From Pontibacter sp. FD36 (GTDB lineage Bacteria > Bacteroidota > Bacteroidia > Cytophagales > Hymenobacteraceae): a stretch of 64,000 bases of DNA. The notes below the pieces were generated by a model. It had not been told where the DNA came from and ran no database searches. It was given only the letters and a program-made list of their open reading frames with translations. The stretch is taken from contig NZ_JADPMP010000005.1 of NCBI RefSeq assembly GCF_015686655.1, forward strand, positions 186,001 through 250,000, in the 5' to 3' direction. This document shows positions 25,689 to 34,900 of this stretch, piece after piece. Within the stretch, counting starts at the first letter, position 1; each line of letters opens with the position of its first letter. Both the position numbers and the translations under genes were made by a program.

Positions 25689-26645
25689 TTGAAAGTAACC
25701 GAGCACTTCCAGAATGCCAATGGCAAGACGCTGTTCACCTTTGAAATCTTGCCGCCACTCAAGGGCGAGAACATGAAAACCCTGTTCAGCCACATCGATC
25801 CGCTAATGGAGTTTAAGCCACCCTTTATCGACGTAACCTACCACCGCGAAGAGTACGTGTACAAGCAGCGGGAAAATGGGCTGTTAGAGAAGCGTAGCAC
25901 GCGCAAGCGACCGGGTACGGTAGGGATTTGTGCGGCCATCCAGAACCACTATAAGGTAGACACGGTGCCGCACCTGATCTGCGGCGGCTTCAGCAGAGAG
26001 GAGACAGAAAATGCCCTGATCGACCTGCACTTCTTAGGTATAGACAATGTGCTGGTATTGCGTGGCGACTGCGTGAAGAGCGAGCAGCGCTTTGTGCCGG
26101 AGCCGGATGGACACACCTATGCAACAGAGCTGATTGGGCAGGTCGTGAACATGAACAAGGGCTGTTACCTGGATGAGGAGCAGGCTTACCACAATGGTAC
26201 TGATTTCTGCATCGGTGTGGCGGGCTATCCGGAAAAGCACTTCGAGGCACCTAATATAACGTCAGATTTGCGCTGGCTTAAAAAGAAAGTGGAGCTGGGT
26301 GCAGAGTACATTGTGACGCAAATGTTTTTCGATAACCAGAAGTACTTCGACTTTGTGAAGCGCTGCCGTGAAGAAGGTATAAACGTGCCGATCATTCCGG
26401 GTCTGAAGCCGATGACCACCAAGACGCAGCTGACACTTTTGCCGAGCCTGTTTCACATCGAGATTCCTTGCCCACTAGCAGATGCCATCGAGGCCTGTGC
26501 GGACAACAAGGCCGCTGTACAGGTAGGTGTGGAGTGGGCCATACAGCAATCGAAAGAGCTGATGGAATTTGGCGTGCCTTGTCTGCACTACTACTCCATG
26601 GGTAAATCGGAGTCGGTGCGGAAAGTCGCTGAAGCCTTATTTTAA
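25689..26645 (+). CDS. metF: Methylenetetrahydrofolate reductase
   Basis: 318 aa. Reduces 5,10-methylene-THF to 5-methyl-THF with an FAD cofactor, feeding MetH. The start appears to be TTG 25689 (MKVTEHFQNANGKTLFTFEI), which matches the family start; no ATG precedes the conserved FEILPP catalytic-Glu motif. LVLRGD, HFEAPN and GAEYIVTQMFFDNQKYF are typical barrel segments that bind FAD and folate. Follows metH after 48 bp, so both are under the upstream SAM-I riboswitch. Confidence 0.97.
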   Translation: MKVTEHFQNANGKTLFTFEILPPLKGENMKTLFSHIDPLMEFKPPFIDVTYHREEYVYKQRENGLLEKRSTRKRPGTVGICAAIQNHYKVDTVPHLICGGFSREETENALIDLHFLGIDNVLVLRGDCVKSEQRFVPEPDGHTYATELIGQVVNMNKGCYLDEEQAYHNGTDFCIGVAGYPEKHFEAPNITSDLRWLKKKVELGAEYIVTQMFFDNQKYFDFVKRCREEGINVPIIPGLKPMTTKTQLTLLPSLFHIEIPCPLADAIEACADNKAAVQVGVEWAIQQSKELMEFGVPCLHYYSMGKSESVRKVAEALF

Positions 26646-26675
26646 AGAAACCTCAACTAAACTAAACCTAACCTT

Positions 26676-26710
26676 AAGGCTGGGGCTTTTGGCGCCAGCT
26701 TTTCTTTTTT
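26676..26710 (+). terminator. Probable terminator after metF
   Basis: AAGGCTGG / CCAGCTT arms with one bulged G and a GGCTTTTGGC loop, then TTTTCTTTTTT. Imperfect stem but a strong T-run. Confidence 0.5.
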
Positions 26711-26826
26711 ATAGGTATACCTATACCTACTGCACGACCTCACAGTGTCTCCCAGACCTGTGAGCGTCTAGCCGGCTATGAAACAAGTTTCAGGCGCTCA
26801 CGAGAGCTGACACAAAATGTGAGTTT

Positions 26827-27597
26827 TTATAAAGTCGGGAAGACAGGTGACAGCTTGTACAGTACTGGCTTGCTGGGGCTGGCGTCGAGTTGCAGGCTAG
26901 CAATTTGGAGATTGAGCAGGTATAGCCCATCGTCTACCTGATCCGGTACATAGATCAGCTCTGTAATGGTGGCGCCACAACGGGTGTTTTTGGGATACTG
27001 CCAGAAAGCATGGTGGCAGAGCAGTTTGCCTTCGTCCAGTTCACGGTCTACGGAGGGCAGGTCGAGGAGTAGGTGCTGTATACCTTTCTCAGCCAGGTAC
27101 TGTCCGATGGTGTGCTCCAGGTAGGGTGGATTGGTACCGGAGTAATGGCGGGTAAGTTTGTCATCTGAGTTAGGCAGGGTGCGGATGATGAGCGCTTCAC
27201 ATTTTATACCTTGCAGCTTCTCCTTTACATCCTCCAGCATTACCACTTCGTCACCATTTTCCTGCTTTTGCGGTTGCACCGTAATTAATTGCGCTACAAA
27301 AAGGAAGCGCTTCAGACAGTTGTGAATAGTGGCATGCTCGTCGGAGGAGATGTGGCCATAGCACTCAGTGTGAGTGCCGTTGCCGTGTGGTGTTACATGT
27401 ATGCGCTTGTAATTGGTGCTGCCCCCTTCTGCTACACTTCCCACAAAATCTCCCACCCGGATCACATCAAAAGCCACCGGCTCAGCCCAAAAACATTCTG
27501 GTTGTAGCTGACCGTCGTGCAGGGGCATCGAAATGTCGAGCGGCTGTATTGGGTCGAAGGTATAGGGCTGGTCACGGTAAGTGATGGAGGCTTCCAT
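26827..27597 (-). CDS. Cyclase family protein (kynurenine formamidase-like metal hydrolase)
   Basis: 256 aa. HGNGTHTECYGH near residue 72 is the metal-binding signature of the cyclase/KynB family (HxGTHxDxPxH, here with E for D). The segments IRTLPNS, NPPYLEH and HHAFWQYPKNTRCGATITEL fit the family fold. Members hydrolyse N-formylkynurenine or isatin-type amides, but the divergent signature and a C-terminal domain of unusual length leave the substrate open. Cytosolic. It lies 13 bp behind the STAS-like gene at 27611-28021, probably on one transcript. Confidence 0.8.
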   Translation of the reverse strand: MEASITYRDQPYTFDPIQPLDISMPLHDGQLQPECFWAEPVAFDVIRVGDFVGSVAEGGSTNYKRIHVTPHGNGTHTECYGHISSDEHATIHNCLKRFLFVAQLITVQPQKQENGDEVVMLEDVKEKLQGIKCEALIIRTLPNSDDKLTRHYSGTNPPYLEHTIGQYLAEKGIQHLLLDLPSVDRELDEGKLLCHHAFWQYPKNTRCGATITELIYVPDQVDDGLYLLNLQIASLQLDASPSKPVLYKLSPVFPTL

Positions 27598-27610
27598 GGA
27601 ACTGAGGCTT

Positions 27611-28021
27611 TTAATCCCGAAGCCACCGCAAGGCGGCTTCGTCGCTGGTAAAGTTTTTGACTTCGAAATTCACGCAGCCCAAGGCTTCAGCCCTCGTAAC
27701 AACAGCCTCAAACGAAAGTCTGTTAAACACATTTTCGGGCAGCACACGGGCCAGTTTTTTCAGGCCCAGGTCGGAAAGCGACTTGTAATAAGTTGTAGAC
27801 AGCCACTCCTTGGTGTAGGGCAGTAGCTTGCCGATGGCCATGGCATTCAGGAGCAGCTTGTCAATGTTGGACTCCTGCAGCAGCTGGCTTATCCTTTCTG
27901 CTGTTTCAAGCATCTCGCTGTGCTCCACAGGGCGTAGCCAGGTATTGGCCAGAATACCGTGCTGGCGGTCCGTGGCAATTCGGCTGATGTCATTCAAGTA
28001 AAGTGTTTCCAGTAGCTGCAT
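27611..28021 (-). CDS. STAS-like (SpoIIAA-like) small protein, paralog C
   Basis: 136 aa from ATG 28021 (MQLLETLYLNDISRIATDRQ). It shares layout and landmarks with the 12.6-13.5 kb pair: an early LANTWLRPVEHSEMLETAERI strand-helix, KLLLNAMAIGKLLPYTKEWL (equivalent to WLADDRL...DLKW), GLKKLARVLPENVFNRLSFEAV and a terminal FTSDEAALRWL helix. Same family, more diverged. Cytosolic; function unknown. Located between hemW and the cyclase gene, all on the minus strand. Confidence 0.7.
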   Translation of the reverse strand: MQLLETLYLNDISRIATDRQHGILANTWLRPVEHSEMLETAERISQLLQESNIDKLLLNAMAIGKLLPYTKEWLSTTYYKSLSDLGLKKLARVLPENVFNRLSFEAVVTRAEALGCVNFEVKNFTSDEAALRWLRD

Positions 28022-28091
28022 GGTGGTGTGGCGCGGAGCTATATCCGCCTGCTACCAAATCTACGAATAAATCTGAAATAAACTGCGAAAG

Positions 28092-29219
28092 CTATTCCAC
28101 CATCAGGTCCAGGGTGATCTGGTCGGCAAGCAGCTTGCCCTGATCAGTTAGGTAGAGCACATCCGCTTCGATCCAGGCCAGGCCTTTATTGTGAAGCTGC
28201 TGCAGGTATAGCTGGTGTTGTGACTGCAAGTCATAGCCATACCTGTCGCGCATCACTTTCAGGTCACAACCCCAGATGGTGCGGAGTGTGGTAAGCAGGA
28301 AGTCGTTGGCCTGGTCGGCGAGTGTGAGTTCTTCTACCTCGGCAGGTATAGTGCCTTCGCTGATGGCGGCGGTATACTTGCGGTTGTTGGCCACATTGTA
28401 CTGCCGGCTATGCCCGTTGAAGGAATGCGCACTCGGGCCCACCCCCAGGTAGTGAACCCCACGCCAGTAATTGCTGTTGTGCCGCGACTCGTGGCCGGGT
28501 TTACTGAAGTTTGACACCTCGTACTGCACAAAGCCGTGCACTTTCATCTGCTCCAACAGAATCTCAAACTGCTCCGCTGTAAACTCGTCCTCTGAAGGTT
28601 TGAAGGTCCCCTTCTTGCTCCATCGCCCCAAGGCTGTGTCAGGCTCGATGGTAAGGGCATAGCAGGAAACATGCTGCACATTGAGCGAGAAGAGCGTTTT
28701 TAGGTCCTCGAGCCAGATGCTATGATCCGGAGCAGGTATACCGTAGATCAGGTCCACGGTGATGTTATCAAAGCCAGCGGCCTGGGCGTCGCGTACACTC
28801 TGCAGGCTCTCCGTCGCATTGTGGGCGCGGTTCATCATGCGCAGGTGCAGCTCGTGAAAGGACTGCAGACCAATGCTCAGGCGGTTTATACCTGCCGCTT
28901 TCAACTCACGCAGCTTCTCTGGCGAAAGGTCATCCGGATTGGCCTCCAGCGTTATTTCTGCCTCCTCCGAAACTATAAACAAGTCTTTGATGGTTTGCAG
29001 TAGAAGTTGCAGCTCTTGCTGGGTGAGCAACGAGGGTGTGCCGCCACCGAAGTAGATCGTGCCGACCTCCTGCCCCTGCAGGTACTCACGGCGCAGCTCC
29101 AGTTCCCGGGCAATGGCTTGTATGGTAGCCTCCTTGTGCCCCATGGAGGTGCTGAAGTGGAAATCACAGTAGTGGCAGGCCTGCTTGCAGAAAGGTATAT
29201 GGAGGTAGATGCCGGACAA
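28092..29219 (-). CDS. hemW: HemW-type radical SAM protein (heme chaperone family)
   Basis: 375 aa. Start TTG 29219 (MSGIYLHIPFCKQACHYCDF); no nearby ATG. The CKQACHYC motif (Cys11, Cys15, Cys18) binds the 4Fe-4S cluster. GGGTPSLL, EANPDDL, GLQSF and YGIPAPDHSIW follow the HemN/HemW order. The C-terminal HemN_C domain begins around residue 300. The CxxxCxxC pattern and length favour HemW (heme delivery) over HemN (coproporphyrinogen oxidase); biochemical specificity is inferred. Followed by the paralog C gene after 70 bp. Confidence 0.92.
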   Translation of the reverse strand: MSGIYLHIPFCKQACHYCDFHFSTSMGHKEATIQAIARELELRREYLQGQEVGTIYFGGGTPSLLTQQELQLLLQTIKDLFIVSEEAEITLEANPDDLSPEKLRELKAAGINRLSIGLQSFHELHLRMMNRAHNATESLQSVRDAQAAGFDNITVDLIYGIPAPDHSIWLEDLKTLFSLNVQHVSCYALTIEPDTALGRWSKKGTFKPSEDEFTAEQFEILLEQMKVHGFVQYEVSNFSKPGHESRHNSNYWRGVHYLGVGPSAHSFNGHSRQYNVANNRKYTAAISEGTIPAEVEELTLADQANDFLLTTLRTIWGCDLKVMRDRYGYDLQSQHQLYLQQLHNKGLAWIEADVLYLTDQGKLLADQITLDLMVE

Positions 29220-29220
29220 T

Positions 29221-29256
29221 TTTTTAATTGTTAAATTGTTGATGGTTAAATTGTTG
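29221..29256 (-). repeat. Intergenic AACAATT-TTAACCAT repeat, copy 2
   Basis: The hemW upstream region reads (minus strand) CAACAATTTAACCATCAAC and AATTTAACAATT, the same word set as copies 1, 3 and 4. Probably an extragenic repeat with no coding content. Confidence 0.4.
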
Positions 29257-29309
29257 TTCAGCCTGTGCTATATGTGAAAATAGCATGTGGTAATCCGTTC
29301 AGGCGGCCT

Positions 29310-29317
29310 TACCTTTG
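29310..29317 (+). promoter_or_regulatory. Possible -7 element for the 29398 gene
   Basis: TACCTTTG matches TAnnTTTG 80 nt before the start. No clear -33 TTG. Confidence 0.35.
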
Positions 29318-29372
29318 CAGGCAAGCTGTTGAGCAGATGCTTCTTGTTAATAGAGAAACAATTTAGCCCTTA

Positions 29373-29388
29373 AACAATTCAACCATTT
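29373..29388 (+). repeat. Intergenic AACAATTCAACCATTT repeat, copy 3
   Basis: AACAATTCAACCATTT, an exact 16-nt match (opposite strand) to 50584-50599. Confidence 0.45.
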
Positions 29389-29397
29389 AGCGTACAA

Positions 29398-31200
29398 ATG
29401 TACAAAATCGCTGTCTTAGTCTGGTGCTTATTCCTATGGCTGCCCCTGCTGGTGCAGGCGCAGGACAAGCCGCCTGTGCCACAGCAGCAGGTGCAGCCGC
29501 CAACGCCTAAGTTGGTAAACCAGACAAAAGCAACGCTAAAGGTACACACGGCAAGTGCAGAGCGGCCCGTACTGCGACAGTACAACTACCGCACCCAGCA
29601 TGCCGATACCGTAGAGGCCCGCAAAGAAGTCACGGCACTGGTACACCGGCTGCATCAGGATGCCTACCTGCTGGCCTCGGCTGACAGCTCGTACAAGCAC
29701 GGCGATACGCTCCACGTGAAACTGCACATCGGCAGTCGCTTCGACTGGGCTGAGCTCCGCAACGGCAACCTGAGCGAAGGTATACTGATTGAGTCTGGCT
29801 TCCGGGAGAAGTTTTACCGCAATACACCCTTCAAGCCAGCCGAATACGCCCGTTTGCAGCAGCGCATCCTCGATTATGCCGAGCGCAACGGTTACCCCTT
29901 CGCTTCTGTCTGGCTCGACTCCATTCAGATAGCAGACAATAAAATAAAAGCGGCCTTAATGGTCGAAAAGGCTTTTATCGTCACTTACGACTCCCTGCAA
30001 GTGATGGGTGGCAGCAAAACACAGCCAAAGTTTCTGATGCGCTACCTGCAGCTATACCCTGGGCAGCCCTATAATCAGGATCAGGTAGAGGCTTCGCAGC
30101 GGATGCTCACTACCCTACCATACCTGAAGGTGGTGCGGCCCCCGCAGGTACAGTTCTATCGGGACAAAGCGCGGGTGGTTTATTTCCTGGAAGATCGCCA
30201 GACAAATCAGATAGACGGCGTGGTCGGTTTTTTGCCTGATCCGAGTCGCTCCGGCAACAAACTGCTTATTACGGGCGAGGCCAATATGAACATCCGCAAC
30301 ATCAAAGGCAGCGGCAAGCAGCTCGGCTTGCAGTGGCGTCGGGTGAATAAGGGTTCTGTGATCCTGAATGGCGAGTACCTACATCCCAATCTTTTCGGCA
30401 CTCCCTTTGAGCTAGGTACCCGCTTCGGGCTGCTCAAGCAGGATTCCAGCTTTATCACTATACAGCCGCGGGTGCAACTGGCCTATAACACCATGCGGTA
30501 TGGCCGCTTCAGTGTGTTCACGGAGTGGCGCAACTCCCGCATTCTCTCCACGGCTAGCCCGCAAAGCCTGCGGGCGCTCGACTTAGCCGATGCCCGCACC
30601 AATACCTATGGTCTGAACTACCTTTGGAACAACTTGGATGACTTCTATTTCCCCCGTAAAGGTCGTTTGGTGGAGTTGCAACTGGCAGCAGGGCGCAAGA
30701 AGCTGCTACGCAACCCAAGCTTGGAGAAGGAGTTTTACGATACGCTGGAGATGAATACAACCCAGCTTAGCCTTGGCGTGCGTCTGGAGAATTTCTTCAG
30801 GGTTGGCAAAAACAGCGCCTTATTGGCAAGAGTGCGAGGAGAGGCGCTGCTCAATGATCAGATCTTCCTGAATGACATGTACCGCATAGGCGGACTGGCA
30901 TCCCTGCGGGGTTTTGACGAGTACTTCTTCTTTGCCTCCACCTACGGCATCGGCACGCTGGAGTACCGCCTGTTCACAGCAGAAGATTCCTACGTACTGC
31001 TCTTCTATGATCAAGGCTACTACCGCAGCGACCTGGAGCAATCCAAAGCCGAAGGCCTGCCACTTGGTGTTGGCGGAGGTATAAGTTTCAGTACCGGCGC
31101 CGGAATTTTTCAATTAGTGTATTCTGTCGGAAAATCGGAACAGCAGCCTATGTCACTGAGAGCCTCGAAGATACACTTTGGGATCACAAGTAAATTCTAA
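29398..31200 (+). CDS. BamA/TamA-like outer membrane protein (Omp85 family)
   Basis: 600 aa. The signal peptide ends at LLVQAQ, followed by a Pro/Gln-rich linker (about 24-45). The N-terminal half has one or two POTRA-type repeats (HRLHQDAYLLASADSSYKHG, VEASQRMLTTLPYLKVV). The C-terminal half (about 290-600) is a 16-stranded surface-antigen barrel with GGLASLRGFDEYFF, the RGF motif of the L6 lid loop in Omp85 proteins, and LEYRLF. Likely inserts or secretes outer-membrane substrates. Shorter than BamA (about 800 aa) and closer to TamA size. Transcribed toward the initiator tRNA. Confidence 0.88.
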   Translation: MYKIAVLVWCLFLWLPLLVQAQDKPPVPQQQVQPPTPKLVNQTKATLKVHTASAERPVLRQYNYRTQHADTVEARKEVTALVHRLHQDAYLLASADSSYKHGDTLHVKLHIGSRFDWAELRNGNLSEGILIESGFREKFYRNTPFKPAEYARLQQRILDYAERNGYPFASVWLDSIQIADNKIKAALMVEKAFIVTYDSLQVMGGSKTQPKFLMRYLQLYPGQPYNQDQVEASQRMLTTLPYLKVVRPPQVQFYRDKARVVYFLEDRQTNQIDGVVGFLPDPSRSGNKLLITGEANMNIRNIKGSGKQLGLQWRRVNKGSVILNGEYLHPNLFGTPFELGTRFGLLKQDSSFITIQPRVQLAYNTMRYGRFSVFTEWRNSRILSTASPQSLRALDLADARTNTYGLNYLWNNLDDFYFPRKGRLVELQLAAGRKKLLRNPSLEKEFYDTLEMNTTQLSLGVRLENFFRVGKNSALLARVRGEALLNDQIFLNDMYRIGGLASLRGFDEYFFFASTYGIGTLEYRLFTAEDSYVLLFYDQGYYRSDLEQSKAEGLPLGVGGGISFSTGAGIFQLVYSVGKSEQQPMSLRASKIHFGITSKF

Positions 31201-31240
31201 AGAAGCGCAATTTTTTTTTGAGGTTTTTAGTAACCTATAC

Positions 31241-31271
31241 TTGCATTGTAAGTATGTTTATACTACTTTTG
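31241..31271 (+). promoter_or_regulatory. Promoter of the initiator tRNA
   Basis: TTG at 31241-31243, a 20-bp spacer and TACTTTTG at 31264-31271, 14 nt before the tRNA 5' end. A good match to the TTG / TAnnTTTG promoter. Confidence 0.7.
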
Positions 31272-31285
31272 TAACACAATAACAG

Positions 31286-31358
<73 letters not shown>

Positions 31359-31364
31359 CCCAAG

Positions 31365-31406
31365 AAAGAAGCCTGATTCAGAAATGAGTCAGGCTTCTTT
31401 GTTTTT
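31365..31406 (+). terminator. Terminator of the initiator tRNA
   Basis: Perfect 12-bp stem AAAGAAGCCTGA (31365-31376) / TCAGGCTTCTTT (31389-31400) with a 12-nt loop, then GTTTTT. Confidence 0.9.
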
Positions 31407-31998
31407 GGGCTGTACTGATCGGCCTGGCAGCTCAGTTGCTATGGGGAGCGAGTCACCTACCGTTCTATCAATAAAAAATGGATCCTCTTTATCCAGCTGT
31501 TGCCAAGCTGCCATGTCTCTAGGTGATGCATTATGCTGTTACTGTCCATTAGCAGTACTGCATTTGCGCATACGTAAGCACGCAGACCTTGAGCTATACC
31601 TGCAAACAGACTGCCCCATCTACTAAGTGTGGACGCTGACTGGATTCTACCTCCCTTCATCGCTTCTTCAATTTAGTCCAAAGCGGTTCAACACACAATT
31701 CCCCAATAAATATTGTTGTTACTATATTTAAACAGAATTATACCTGTTGCCGTAGAAAAGGGTCTTCTGCTGGGAGCAATTGTAAGAGTAAAGCCCAAAC
31801 AATATTGCGCTTCGATTGTAAGCCAATTCTAAAAGAGAATTTATCGTTCACGGATTAAGGTATATGTGCTGTTTTTTAATTGTTTTACTTATATTTAAGC
31901 AATATTTGCTTTAAAATCATGCTCTGATAAATCATAACTAAAGGTTATATCGTTATAGTTTAGGCACGGCCCAAATTCACCCTTATAAAGCTTTCCTG
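31407..31998. other. Long spacer between the initiator tRNA and the first giant adhesin
   Basis: 592 bp with no supportable gene. Two short frames overlap near 31457-31660 on opposite strands. Neither has a ribosome site, a recognisable family or protein-like composition, so the block could be a decayed gene remnant. 31700-31990 is AT-rich and should carry the promoter of the 31999 gene. Confidence 0.45.
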
Positions 31999-34900
31999 AT
32001 GCGTTCCATATTTCTTAAGGCCTTTAACCTGTGTTTCCTGGTGCTGGTGCTCTTCCTGAGTCAGGAAGTCAGTGCGAGTTTAGTTGACGATTGTGTTGTA
32101 GGTATTACAACCACAGGCAGTACAACCGTTTGCCAGGGTGAGAGTGTACGTTTAGAAAGCACCAGCAATTTTGATGCGACAAGTTGGGAATGGTACAGGG
32201 TGGTGAATGGCGTGGAAACAGCGCTAGGTATAAATGCCCCCGTTCTGGAAGCAACCATAGCAGGCGATTATTATGTGGTGGCGACTGGCGGAGACTGTAC
32301 AGCACGCTACCTGGGTGTTATTCCTGTTACAATAACACCCACGCCCAATCGACCTACTTTTCGCATTGAGCCCACAACACCTATTTGCGCCGATGGAGTA
32401 ACGCCTGTGGCATTTATTATTGAAACACCAGAAAACGACGTAAACTATACCTGGACCTTTGAGGACGGCTCTACTCAGACAGGGACTAGAGTGGAGAAAA
32501 CTTTCAGTGAGCAGGGAGATGGCCTGGCCTCAACAAATGTGTCTGTTAGAGGAACAAGAGGAGGATGCCAAAGTGAACTAGTAACAAGAAGCGTATCTGT
32601 TCAGCGAATTCCTCGCATCCCTTTCACGGTAAGCTGGGAAAAAGAAGGCGGGGAAACTGGCGCAGGGAACAACTACTGCCTTGCAGAAGACGAGGAAGTT
32701 GAAGACATTAACATCAGGCCTATACTTACTATACCTGCCGACCAGCCGCACAGCAACGTGCGGCAGTACTTTGTCGATTGGGGTGATGGAAACGGAGAGC
32801 AGCCAATAAGCAGCTTCCCAGAAACAGGTCCGGTATACGCAGAAATTGGCGACTACGACATTAAGGTGAGAGCAGTGGGAGCCAACGGCTGCGAGAACAC
32901 CTTCGAAACAACATTTTCTGTGGGCGATGAGCCAGAGGCCGTAATCACAGAAGAAGGCGTACAAACCGATCCTGATGGACCAGACCCTGAACCAGGAGGG
33001 AAAAAAAGAAGGCCTGTACCCGATGAAGGTGAGGATGATGAAATTGACTGTGAGCCTATAATCGTACCTTTTAAGAGCGAGTCTACGGGTGGCGGCCTTA
33101 CCTATGCCTGGGAGGTAACCCCACAGCAGCCACAAGGCCTCGGCCCCGACAGCTGGGAGGTATACTCTGGCGGTCTGGAAGAAGAGTCTCTGGAGATAAA
33201 ATTCAACAAAACAGGCATATATCTAGTTAAACTCACTGTTGACAATGAGTGCGGTGAGCCTGACGAAACAGAGCAGACAGTAGTAATCGGCTATCCATTG
33301 CTGTCGCTAAACCCAGAAAAGAGCATTTGTGGTCCTGGGCAGCAGGTTAGCTATAGTTCTGGAGGCACTGGAGGTGGTGAGGGTGCCGAGCCTGTGTCAA
33401 TCGATCCAAATTTCGGCACAATCTCCCTAATCCGCTGGACGGTAACATTTGGTGGAACAGAGGTGGCAACCGGAAATAATGAAAGCTTCTCGTATACTTT
33501 CGGTCAGATTGGTACTTACACTGTGCGCATATACGCAGAGAACGAATGCGGTAACTCTGATTTTCAGGGACCAATTACCCAAACCGTAACGGTATACCCA
33601 CCCCTCGATTCTGAACCAACTGTAACAACTCCTCCGGTATCTTGCCCGGGCGGCACTGTCAGCTTCAGAGCAACCGGACCAGCGGCTGGCGTGCGCTACC
33701 GTTTATTCGACGCTCAAATAGATGGAAACCTGGTTGCCGAAGCTGACGAGAGCGGCCGCTTCGAAATACCGGCTCCGCCATCTAACCGCGATTACTTTGT
33801 AGAGGCCTACAATGAAGTTTGCGAAAGTCCCCGTGCCCGCGTAACCGTAACAGTAGTGCCTGAAATTGTCAACATCATCGAAAATATCGACGGTGTTTGC
33901 GGAGGCGATCGTCCAGCTGAAATTACTGGCAATGATCCATCTGAGCAGGGTGGCACAGGTTATCTATATACCTGGGAATTTAGCACGACAGGCCCGACTG
34001 GCTCTTTTGCCACAGCGCCGAGCGGCAGCGACAACCCTAGCAACGGCCAGAACTACAGACCAAACGCCCTGAGCGAAACTACCTGGTTCCGCCGCGTGGT
34101 GCGCTTGAACAACTGCGATCCGAGCATTAGCAATGTAGTAGAAGTGCAGGCCGTACCTCGTATTACGGGCAATGCCACGGTGCAGGGCAACCAGGATGTT
34201 TGCGCGGGCGCTATACCTAACCAGCTTACGGGGGCTACGCCAGAGGGCGGAAACGGCAATCTAACAATTGAGTGGCAGTTTAGCACCACGGGGGCCACTG
34301 CCACAGATTATGCACCAGCAAGCGGCAACAACAGTGGCGCTAATTATGTTTTCACCCAGCCCATAAGCACCACAACCTGGTTTAGACGCTCCGTAACATC
34401 GGGCGGCTGTACGGTTGTGTCAGAACCGGTAGTGGTAACAGTTGTGCCCGAAATTGAGCGCAACGACCTAACCGCCACTCAGCAGGAAGTATGCACGGGC
34501 ACAACTCCAGGCGCTATTATAGGAAGCGCCCCCACAGGTGGCACCGGTACCTATACCTACGAATGGCAAGTAAGTGTCACAGGCAGTGATGGCCCCTATA
34601 CCTTAGTGACGAATGCCACGGGCAGAGACTATACACCAGGCACCTTAACCCAGACGAGCTGGTTCAAGCGCATCGTGCGCTCCGGCAACTGTCCCGAAGA
34701 TGAGAGTAATGTAGTAGAAATAAGAGTGATAACGGTAACCGCGCAGGATAACAGCATACAGGCCGCACAGCCGCAGGTATGTGCCGGTTCGGTTCCCGGC
34801 CAACTGACGGGCACGCAGATCAGCGGAGTTACCTACCGTTGGGAAAGCAGCATCAGTGGGCCAACGGCAGGCTTCAATCCGGCCCCGGGCACGAATTCAG

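Noticed and set aside
31384-31660. Two overlapping frames after the initiator tRNA
   Set aside because: No ribosome site or family similarity; the plus frame begins inside the tRNA terminator.
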